DNA from: Parcubacteria group bacterium
Lineage (GTDB): Bacteria > Patescibacteriota > Minisyncoccia > UBA6257 > JAAZHW01
Assembly: GCA_012510515.1 (NCBI GenBank)
Contig: JAAZHW010000041.1
Location: 1-6,878, forward strand
Direction of reading: 5' to 3'
Length of the DNA stretch: 6,878 nucleotides
The notes beneath the pieces are model-generated. The model was not told where the DNA came from and ran no database searches. It worked only from the letters and a program-made list of their open reading frames with translations. The translations under genes and the position numbers were made by a program. Shown here in pieces: positions 1 to 5,156 of this stretch. Every line of letters starts with the position of its first letter. The first letter of the stretch is position 1.

Positions 1-12
1 CTCAGGATGACA
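1..12 (+). repeat. Tail of a hairpin repeat unit cut by the window edge
   Basis: The window opens with CTCAGGATGACA, the same 12 nt that end the complete unit at 145-242. It is therefore the right end of a further unit lying mostly outside the window, making at least three units in tandem before recG. Confidence 0.6.
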
Positions 13-23
13 TCGGTGAAAGC

Positions 24-135
24 GTCATTCTGAGCGGAGCGAAGAATCCCATCCACAGTAATGATTGTTGATTATTGCTGAAAGCCATGGGATCCTTCAC
101 CTGCCTACCGGCAGGCAGGCTACGTTCAGGATGAC
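24..135 (+). repeat. Hairpin repeat unit 1
   Basis: Dispersed non-coding repeat. The left arm (GTCATTCTGAG at 24, then GAAGAATCCCAT) pairs imperfectly with the right arm (ATGGGATCCTTC, then TTCAGGATGAC ending at 135), giving a long interrupted stem. Inside, CAGTAAT at 56-62 can pair with ATTGCTG at 74-80 through one G-U, so the unit can fold as a stem carrying an inner hairpin. The right side also holds a near-palindrome at 100-119 (CCTGCCTACCGGCAGGCAGG). It is much GC-richer than the genes. No coding potential is seen. Mobility is not shown; the structure resembles REP or MITE-like non-autonomous repeats. Confidence 0.8.
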
Positions 136-144
136 GGGTGTATC

Positions 145-242
145 TGTCATTCTGAGTGAAACGAAGAATCCCACGCAATGCAGTGATTGTTGATTATTGC
201 TAAAAGCCATGGGATCCTTCGGGCTTCGCTCTCAGGATGACA
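145..242 (+). repeat. Hairpin repeat unit 2
   Basis: Second copy in direct orientation, 9 nt after unit 1. It runs from TGTCATTCTGAG to CTCAGGATGACA. The arms GAAGAATCCC and GGGATCCTTC are kept. The loop keeps TGATTGTTGATTATTGCT, but the inner pairing is shifted to GCAAT (175-179) with ATTGC (196-200). It lacks the CCTGCC near-palindrome and instead has GGGCTTCGCTC on the right side, which can form a small hairpin. Confidence 0.8.
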
Positions 243-255
243 CTAAAAAAATAGA

Positions 256-306
256 TGTTATTCTGAATAAAATCTGCCCGTTGATATGTGGATCCTTAGG
301 ATGACA
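256..306 (+). repeat. Decayed, shortened hairpin repeat unit 3
   Basis: TGTTATTCTGAATAAAATCT is a degraded left arm (compare TGTCATTCTGAGTGAAACGA in unit 2), and GGATCCTT followed by AGGATGACA is the right arm. Most of the loop is missing, leaving about 50 nt. From here to the promoter at 360 the sequence is plain AT-rich DNA with nothing else I can support. Confidence 0.5.
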
Positions 307-359
307 AAAATCTGTACTGTTAAAATCTATCTAATAAAAAATTTTAAAAAATAAAAAAT

Positions 360-388
360 TTGAGGTTTAAGATTTTATTTTATATAAT
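360..388 (+). promoter_or_regulatory. Sigma70-type promoter of recG, leaderless geometry
   Basis: A perfect -10 hexamer TATAAT lies at 383-388 and a partial -35, TTGAGG, at 360-365, with an ideal 17-nt spacer. Six nt separate the -10 from the recG ATG at 395, so the expected transcription start falls on or next to the A of the start codon. There is no room for a ribosome binding site, so recG mRNA is predicted to be leaderless. Confidence 0.65.
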
Positions 389-394
389 ATTTTT

Positions 395-2476
395 ATGTTT
401 GATTTTCAAACGCCAATTCAATTAATTCCGGGAATTGGCCAACAATATCAAAAAAAATTTAAAAAACTCGGCATTGAAACAGTCAGAGATCTTCTTTTTT
501 ATTTTCCTTTTCGGTATGAAGATTTTTCTCAAATTAAAAAAATTGCCGAAATTATTCCTAATGAAATAAATACTATTGAAGGAAAAATTATTCAAATAAA
601 AACTTTTAAAACATTTAAGAAAAAATTTTTTATTACCGAAGCAATTGTTGAAGATGAAACTGATCAAATAAAAGTAATCTGGTTTAACCAGCCTTATTTA
701 ACTAAAAATTTAAAAACCAATGATTTTATTAGCATTGCAGGCAAATTAGTAGAGGACAAAAATAAATGTTATTTTTTACCTTCTCATTACGAAAAAATTA
801 CTAATTTAAATCAGGAACATCGAGAAACTGGAGGACTTATCCCAGTTTATTCTGAAACTGAAGGATTAACTTCACGGACAATTAGATTTTTTATAAAAAA
901 ATGTTTAAAAGAAACACGTTTTCCCGTTGATCCTTTGCCACACAGTATTATTAAAAAATATAATTTACCGGAATTAAAATCAGCCTTAAAAGCCATTCAT
1001 TTTCCTAATAGTTTAAGTGAAGCTAAAATTGCTAAAAAGAGATTTCTTTTTGAAGATGTTTTTATTTTAGAATTAATAATTTTAATTCAACGTCAAAAAA
1101 TGAAACAAGCTAAAGGATTTTTAATTAAAACCAAAATGGATGTTTTAGAAAAATTTTCTCAAGAATTAAATTTTCAATTAACCGATGATCAAAAAAAGGC
1201 TTTGGTAGATATTTTAAAAGACCTTCAAAAAGGAAAGCCGATGAATCGTTTGCTTCAAGGCGATGTTGGTTCAGGAAAAACAGTTGTAGCGGTTATGGCG
1301 GCTTTAATGACAGTGGTAAATAATTATCAGGTGGCTTTTATGGTCCCAACAGAAATTTTAGCGAAACAGCATTTTCAAAATTTTTCTCAATTATTTAAAA
1401 ATTTTGATATTAATATTGGTCTTTTAACATCAAATGATGCTCAAATTAATTTTTTAGGATTGATTAGCAAAGTTAAAAAGAGTGATTTTTTAAAGGATTG
1501 TTTCAATCAAAAAATTGATATTATTATTGGTACTCATGCTTTAATTCAAAAAAATGTAAAATTTAAAAATTTAGGATTAATTATTATTGATGAACAACAT
1601 CGTTTTGGTATAAAACAGCGAAAAGCTTTATTGGTAACCAAAAAAGATTATATCCCTCATTTATTATCAATGACAGCTACTCCCATTCCTCGTTCCTTGG
1701 CTTTGTCTTTGTGGGGAGATTTGGATATTTCTTCTATTAAAGAATTACCAAAAAATCGTCAACCTATTATTACAAAAATTATTTTACCTCATCAACGAGA
1801 AAAACTTTATCAATTTATTAAAACAGAAATTAAAAAAGGTCGACAGGTTTTTGTGATTTGTCCTTTAATTAATGATTCAATTAAATTAGAAGTAAAAAGC
1901 GTTAATCAAGAATATGAAAAACTAAAGGAAATATTTCCGGAATTAAGAATTGGTATTTTACATGGAAAATTAAAATCAGCCGATAAAGAAAAAATAATGA
2001 AAGAATTTTTAAATAAAAAAATAGATATTTTAATTTCCACTTCGGTTGTTGAGGTGGGTATTGATATTCCCAATGCGAGTATAATTTTAATTGAAGGGGC
2101 CGAACGTTTTGGTTTAGCTCAACTATATCAATTCAGGGGAAGAGTGGGGCGTGGTTTTTACCAATCTTATTGTTTTCTTTTATCAGAAACGAATAATATT
2201 AACAGTAAAAAACGATTGGAATCTTTAATTAAAGTAAAAAATGCTTTTGAATTATCAGAAATTGATTTGCAAATGCGTGGACCGGGTGAATTTTTGGGGA
2301 CTAAACAATCCGGAATGCCTGATAATTTAATGGAAGCGCTAAAACATTTAGAAATTGTTCAATTAGCCAAAAAAGAAGCCGAAGAAATTTTAAGTATTGA
2401 TCCTCATTTAGAATCACATCGTTTGTTGAAAGAAAAAGTAGAAAATCAAAAAGAAATTTTAGAAATTATAAACTAA
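395..2476 (+). CDS. recG: ATP-dependent DNA helicase RecG
   Basis: RecG is a superfamily 2 double-stranded DNA translocase that reverses stalled replication forks and processes branched recombination intermediates in the cytoplasm. The 693-residue product equals the usual family length. The N-terminal part (about 1-150) has the IPGIGQQYQKKF segment near residue 11 and the OB-fold wedge that contacts the branch point. The helicase core shows Walker A GDVGSGKT (289-296), motif Ia MVPTEILAKQHF, Walker B DEQH (399-402), motif III SMTATPIPR (425-433), motif V around 548-561 and motif VI QFRGRVGRG (579-587). The C-terminal RGPGEFLGTKQSG (628-640) belongs to the family's translocation module. All key residues are present, so it should be active. 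The start is set by the promoter 6 nt upstream and by the normal N-terminus. It is flanked by repeats on both sides and appears monocistronic. Confidence 0.97.
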   Translation: MFDFQTPIQLIPGIGQQYQKKFKKLGIETVRDLLFYFPFRYEDFSQIKKIAEIIPNEINTIEGKIIQIKTFKTFKKKFFITEAIVEDETDQIKVIWFNQPYLTKNLKTNDFISIAGKLVEDKNKCYFLPSHYEKITNLNQEHRETGGLIPVYSETEGLTSRTIRFFIKKCLKETRFPVDPLPHSIIKKYNLPELKSALKAIHFPNSLSEAKIAKKRFLFEDVFILELIILIQRQKMKQAKGFLIKTKMDVLEKFSQELNFQLTDDQKKALVDILKDLQKGKPMNRLLQGDVGSGKTVVAVMAALMTVVNNYQVAFMVPTEILAKQHFQNFSQLFKNFDINIGLLTSNDAQINFLGLISKVKKSDFLKDCFNQKIDIIIGTHALIQKNVKFKNLGLIIIDEQHRFGIKQRKALLVTKKDYIPHLLSMTATPIPRSLALSLWGDLDISSIKELPKNRQPIITKIILPHQREKLYQFIKTEIKKGRQVFVICPLINDSIKLEVKSVNQEYEKLKEIFPELRIGILHGKLKSADKEKIMKEFLNKKIDILISTSVVEVGIDIPNASIILIEGAERFGLAQLYQFRGRVGRGFYQSYCFLLSETNNINSKKRLESLIKVKNAFELSEIDLQMRGPGEFLGTKQSGMPDNLMEALKHLEIVQLAKKEAEEILSIDPHLESHRLLKEKVENQKEILEIIN

Positions 2477-2493
2477 ATTATTGATTAAATTAT

Positions 2494-2594
2494 TTTTAAA
2501 ATAAGTATTTATTAGTCTGATTTTCGAAATGACGATCTTGCTGATGTCATTCCGATGGTGTCTATCTGTTGGTAGGCAGAAAAGAATCTCATGC
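2494..2594 (+). repeat. Diverged intergenic repeat, copy A
   Basis: About 101 nt that recur as copy B at 4641-4738. The first 25 nt and the last 42 nt are identical between copies; the middle differs by substitutions and small indels. The part from TGTCATTCCGATGG to AAGAATCTCATGC resembles a left arm of the hairpin units with a worn CCTGCC module inside (TCTATCTGTTGGTAGGCAGA). It starts 17 nt after the recG stop. No clear rho-independent terminator is visible after recG. Confidence 0.7.
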
Positions 2595-2612
2595 GCGATA
2601 GTGAGTTTCCAC

Positions 2613-2727
2613 TGTCATTCTGAGTGAAACGAAGAATCCCATCCACAGCAGTGATAGCCGCTTATTAGTTGGCATGGGATCCTTCGCCTGCCTGCCGGTA
2701 GGCAGGGGCTTCGCCTTCAGGATGACA
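2613..2727 (+). repeat. Hairpin repeat unit 4
   Basis: Runs from TGTCATTCTGAG at 2613 through GAAGAATCCCAT, then ATGGGATCCTTCG, to TTCAGGATGACA ending at 2727. The right side carries CCTGCCTGCCGGTAGGCAGG (2687-2706), which is the exact reverse complement of the module at 100-119, followed by the small hairpin GGCTTCGCC. Its loop differs from the other units (GTGATAGCCGCTTATTAGTT) and the inner CAGTAAT/ATTACTG pairing is lost. 2728-2792 is AT-rich leader to the next gene. Confidence 0.75.
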
Positions 2728-2792
2728 TTAAAAACAGATTTGGATTATTAATACCTCTGGACTTTTTTTTGAAATTTAGTAAGCTATAAAAT

Positions 2793-3884
2793 ATGGAATC
2801 ACAAGAACAAACAACTCAAATTAAAAAAAATAATACTTGGTGGCAACAAGTGGAAGTACCACGTTTAAATGTTGGTAGTGTTTTATCAGCAAAAGTAATT
2901 AAAAAAAATCCTCGCAGTCTTTATTTAGATTTAAATCAATATGGAACTGGTTTGATTTGGGGAGCAGAATTTACTCGTTGTGCTAAATTAATTGAACAAT
3001 TAAATTCCGGTGATGTTGTTAAAGTAAAAGTTTTAAGCCTAGAAAATGAATTTGGAATGATTGAATTAACCATTCAAGATATTGTGCAAGAAAATCAATA
3101 TCAGTGGATTAAAGAATTGATGAACAATAATCAATCAATTGTAGGAAAAGTAATTGGCGCTAATCGCGGTGGTTTATTGATAAAAATTAATGACTTACAA
3201 GGATTTTTGCCAACATCGCAAATGTCGGAAGATCATTTTCCTAAAGTAGAAGGCGGGGATAAAGAAAAAATTTTAGAAAATTTAGAACAATTAATAGAAC
3301 AAGATATAGAAGTGAAAATTATTAATTTTAATTCTACTCAAGGAAAGATTATTGTTTCAGAAAAAAAGATAGAAGAAGATAAAATGAATGATATTATTAA
3401 TAAATATAAAGTAGGTGATATTGTTGAAGGAACTTTTAATAAAAGTATAAATGGCGGAGCAATTATTAGTTTAAAAGACCATCCATTAATTAAGGCCTTT
3501 TTACCAATTGAAGAAATTTCTTGGACGCCAATTGAAAATTTAGAAGACATTATTAAGCCCGATCAAATTTATAAATTTAAGTTAATTTCTATTAATAAAA
3601 ATAGAGAGCTTATTCTTTCATTAAGAGAATTACAAGAGGATCCAGTTATTGAAAAATTGCGTCAATATAAACCCGGCCAAACTATTAAAGGAAAAGTTTA
3701 TAAATTTATTCCAGTTGGGGCATTAATTCAAATTGAAGATAATGTTTTTGGTTTTGTTCATTCTTCCGAATTTGGAGGAATTGAAGAAATGCAAAGCAAA
3801 ATAACTTTAAATCAAGAATTAGAGTTTATTGTAAGTGAAGTTAATCCTAATGAAAAAAGAATTAATCTTTCTTTAAAGAAATAA
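2793..3884 (+). CDS. rpsA: S1 RNA-binding domain protein, four-repeat ribosomal protein S1 type
   Basis: The 363-residue protein is almost entirely four consecutive S1-type OB folds, at about residues 27-95, 114-190, 206-278 and 295-362. Each starts with a pattern like VGDIVEGTF or PGQTIKGKV and ends with a strand such as RELILSLREL or KRINLSLKK. The first repeat is the most divergent. This matches the short four-repeat S1 proteins of many non-proteobacteria rather than the six-repeat, about 557-residue E. coli form. The family binds single-stranded RNA and helps mRNA reach the 30S subunit; whether this one is ribosome-bound cannot be told from sequence. The N-terminal 25 residues are polar and include TWWQQ. 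No Shine-Dalgarno precedes the ATG; TATAAA at 2785-2790 is very close to it, and I see no convincing -35. The next gene follows after 16 nt and is likely cotranscribed. Confidence 0.85.
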   Translation: MESQEQTTQIKKNNTWWQQVEVPRLNVGSVLSAKVIKKNPRSLYLDLNQYGTGLIWGAEFTRCAKLIEQLNSGDVVKVKVLSLENEFGMIELTIQDIVQENQYQWIKELMNNNQSIVGKVIGANRGGLLIKINDLQGFLPTSQMSEDHFPKVEGGDKEKILENLEQLIEQDIEVKIINFNSTQGKIIVSEKKIEEDKMNDIINKYKVGDIVEGTFNKSINGGAIISLKDHPLIKAFLPIEEISWTPIENLEDIIKPDQIYKFKLISINKNRELILSLRELQEDPVIEKLRQYKPGQTIKGKVYKFIPVGALIQIEDNVFGFVHSSEFGGIEEMQSKITLNQELEFIVSEVNPNEKRINLSLKK

Positions 3885-3900
3885 AACAAAAATTAAAAAA

Positions 3901-4545
3901 ATGGAGAAAAAATTAGACGTGGCTTCTAATAAAAATAATAAGAAAAGGAATACTAATGTTATTGATTTAAGAGAATCTATAAAAAAAGATTCTCTTGTTA
4001 TAAACAACAATAAAAATTTAGAAGACAAACAAAAAGAAGAAAAAATAAAAAATGAAATTAATGAAGAAATAAAAATTTCTCCAAAATTAAAAAATCAAAA
4101 AAAAATTCAGCCAATTTGGTGGACGATTGAAGAAAAACGTTCTTTTAATTCAAAATTTTCTATAATTTTTTTTATTTTAATAACAATATTTTTTATTGTT
4201 TCTGTTGTTCAAAAAAACTGGACTTTTTCTGTTATTTTAGTTTTAGCAACAGTTCTTTTTATTTTTTATTTTTTAAAACCCCAAAAAAATCTTTATCGAT
4301 TAACAAATGAAGGTTTTTATATTGATGAAAATTTTTATCCTTATGATGATGTAAAATATTTTGGAATTTTAAAAACAGCTAATAAGGATTTTATTATTTT
4401 TGAGACTGATAGAATTTTAAATAAACATATTTATCTACCATTAAAAAATGATAAAACAGATAAGGTTGAAGAATTTCTAACTGTTTTTTTAACTGAAAAA
4501 GAGATTAAGCCAACATTAATAGATTTATTAGCTAACATTTTTTAA
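3901..4545 (+). CDS. Two-helix membrane protein with C-terminal PH-like domain, function unknown
   Basis: The 214-residue protein has three parts. Residues 1-70 are a low-complexity, Lys/Asn/Glu-rich tail predicted to be disordered. Two hydrophobic segments at about 86-103 and 107-126, with a short loop containing QKNW, should form a membrane hairpin. Residues 130-214 form a soluble domain with LYRLTNEGFYIDENFYPYDD, alternating strands and a final amphipathic helix (VEEFLTVFL). This layout resembles small two-helix proteins with a bacterial PH-like domain that I recall as common in Patescibacteria; no enzymatic motif is visible. It lies 16 nt after the S1-protein gene and 9 nt before tRNA-Arg, so it is probably in the same transcript. 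The ATG at 3901 is the first in frame and has no Shine-Dalgarno. A function cannot be assigned. Confidence 0.75.
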   Translation: MEKKLDVASNKNNKKRNTNVIDLRESIKKDSLVINNNKNLEDKQKEEKIKNEINEEIKISPKLKNQKKIQPIWWTIEEKRSFNSKFSIIFFILITIFFIVSVVQKNWTFSVILVLATVLFIFYFLKPQKNLYRLTNEGFYIDENFYPYDDVKYFGILKTANKDFIIFETDRILNKHIYLPLKNDKTDKVEEFLTVFLTEKEIKPTLIDLLANIF

Positions 4546-4554
4546 TGTTTTAAT

Positions 4555-4626
4555 GCCCTCATAGTTTAACGGATAAAACGCGGCCCTGCGGAGGCCGAGA
4601 TCGAGGTTCAATTCCTCGTGGGGGTA
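4555..4626 (+). tRNA. tRNA-Arg (anticodon GCG)
   Basis: A full 72-nt cloverleaf can be drawn. The acceptor stem is GCCCTCA with TGGGGGT, including G1-U72 and U5-G68 wobbles. The D stem is GTTT/AAAC with loop AACGGATA, the anticodon stem CGGCC/GGCCG with loop CTGCGGA, the variable loop AGAT, and the T stem CGAGG/CCTCG with loop TTCAATT. The anticodon is GCG at 4588-4590, reading CGC and CGU (Arg). C35 and A20 (after G18 G19), the known arginine identity elements, are present, with discriminator A73 at 4626. The next bases are CAA, so CCA is not encoded and must be added after transcription. Confidence 0.93.
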
Positions 4627-4640
4627 CAATAAAATAAAAA

Positions 4641-4738
4641 TTTTAAAATAAGTATTTATTAGTCTTATTTTAATGACGCTCTTACTGATGTTATCTCGAT
4701 GGTGTCTATCTGTTGGTAGGCAGAAAAGAATCTCATGC
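4641..4738 (+). repeat. Diverged intergenic repeat, copy B
   Basis: Direct repeat of 2494-2594, starting 14 nt after the tRNA. The first 25 nt (beginning TTTTAAAATAAGTATTTATT) and the last 42 nt (ending AAAAGAATCTCATGC) are identical to copy A. Between them copy B reads TTATTTTAATGACGCTCTTA and is slightly shorter. No open frame in it looks like a gene. Confidence 0.7.
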
Positions 4739-4754
4739 AATACAAATTCCGTTT

Positions 4755-4902
4755 GTTTAACTCAATAACTTCTGGCTACGTTCGTTCGCCCAGCGTGCTC
4801 ACTCACTGAATTGTTCGCTCGCTCTTCATTCTTTTTGAATCAAAAAGAATGAAACCATGCCCGCTCGCTTCACAAATTCAACCAGAAGTTATTGAGTTAA
4901 AC
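4755..4902. repeat. 148-nt element with perfect 21-bp terminal inverted repeats
   Basis: The left end, GTTTAACTCAATAACTTCTG plus G (4755-4775), is the exact reverse complement of the right end at 4882-4902. Inside are a second inverted pair, TGAATT (4807-4812) with AATTCA (4875-4880), and a central palindrome. The left half has an extra 31 nt (4776-4806) with no counterpart on the right. The interior is GC-richer than the genes and has tetranucleotide-periodic runs (GTTCGTTCG, GCTCACTCACTG, GTTCGCTCGCTC, CCCGCTCGCTT). It encodes nothing. No clear target-site duplication is seen at 4754/4903. It could be a MITE-like non-autonomous element or a folded RNA; only one copy is in the window. Confidence 0.7.
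4825..4853. repeat. Near-perfect 29-nt palindrome inside the 148-nt element
   Basis: TTCATTCTTTTTGA and TCAAAAAGAATGAA are exact reverse complements (14-bp arms) around a single central A at 4839. As RNA it would close with a loop of a few nucleotides. It is too symmetric for chance and sits at the core of the surrounding inverted repeat. It could be a hairpin tip, a protein-binding site, or a bidirectional terminator-like structure because of its A/T tracts. Confidence 0.7.
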
Positions 4903-4911
4903 TGAATCAAT

Positions 4912-5009
4912 TGTCATCCTGAGGGCAAAGCCCGAAGGATCCCATGGCTTTCAGTAATAATCAACAATCATTACTGTGGATGGGATTCTTCGTTTCACTC
5001 AGAATGACA
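4912..5009 (-). repeat. Hairpin repeat unit 5, inverted orientation
   Basis: Minus-strand copy of the unit seen at 24-242, running from TGTCATCCTGAG to CTCAGAATGACA on the plus strand. Outer arms pair 11 of 12, and CGAAGGATCCCAT with ATGGGATTCTTCG pairs 12 of 13. Two small perfect hairpins are nested in it: GGGC AAA GCCC (4923-4933) and CAGTAAT (4952-4958) with ATTACTG (4970-4976). It is the best-preserved copy in the window. Confidence 0.8.
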
Positions 5010-5018
5010 GCTATACCC

Positions 5019-5068
5019 TCATCCTAAACATGGTGAAGGATCACTCGGCTTTCAGTAATAATCAACAA
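5019..5068 (-). repeat. Half unit 6 of the hairpin repeat, inverted orientation
   Basis: Lies 9 nt after unit 5 in the same orientation. It keeps TCATCCT, GAAGGATC and an exact 22-nt match ending in AATAATCAACAA (5047-5068), then stops in mid-loop. The other half is missing, so it is a truncated copy whose break lies just upstream of the next promoter region. Confidence 0.65.
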
Positions 5069-5083
5069 ATAAATTTTCAAAAA

Positions 5084-5116
5084 TGATGATGGTAAAAATT
5101 TTCTTTATCATCATCA
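5084..5116 (+). promoter_or_regulatory. Stem-loop just upstream of the 5123 promoter
   Basis: TGATGATGGTAAA (5084-5096) and TTTATCATCATCA (5104-5116) form a 13-bp stem with one G-T pair and a 7-nt loop AATTTTC. The -35 of the next promoter begins 6 nt later. It could be an operator for a dimeric regulator; it is a poor intrinsic terminator because the run of T comes about 10 nt after the stem. Function unproven. Confidence 0.45.
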
Positions 5117-5122
5117 AGTTGA

Positions 5123-5150
5123 TTGATTTTTTGTTAAAAAATGGTAATAT
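5123..5150 (+). promoter_or_regulatory. Extended -10 promoter of the MBL-gyrA cluster, leaderless geometry
   Basis: The -35 is TTGATT (5123-5128), with a 16-nt spacer and a -10 TAATAT (5145-5150) preceded by TGG, an extended -10 (TGn). The -10 ends 6 nt before the ATG at 5157, exactly the spacing found at recG, so the transcript should start at the start codon. It probably drives the genes at 5157, 5801 and gyrA. Confidence 0.6.
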
Positions 5151-5156
5151 TTTTAT

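Noticed and set aside
24..242. Tandem repeats as a possible CRISPR array
   Set aside because: Units are about 100-nt hairpins of unequal length with no short identical repeat alternating with unique spacers, and no cas genes are present.
422..667. Minus-strand open frame inside recG
   Set aside because: Low-complexity Phe/Asn/Lys-rich product antisense to a well-conserved RecG N-terminus; expected by chance in AT-rich DNA.
2740..2792. Promoter for the S1-domain gene
   Set aside because: TATAAA at 2785-2790 is only 2 nt from the ATG and the TTGAAA at 2769-2774 is only 10 nt before it; the spacing does not fit a sigma70 promoter.
3338..3550. Minus-strand open frame inside the S1-domain gene
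   Set aside because: Fully antisense to conserved S1 repeats, with no promoter or family match.
4534..4549. AACATT-TTTT-AATGTT hairpin at the end of the membrane-protein gene
   Set aside because: Only 6 bp with two G/C pairs, and it overlaps the stop codon and lies 5 nt before the tRNA; too weak to call a terminator.
4528..4740. Minus-strand open frame of about 70 codons
   Set aside because: It runs across the tRNA-Arg gene and diverged repeat copy B; its protein has no recognisable features, so it is not a gene.
4750..4908. Target-site duplication around the 148-nt inverted-repeat element
   Set aside because: The flanks (TTCCGTTT on the left, TGAATCAA on the right) do not match, so transposition cannot be shown from this copy.
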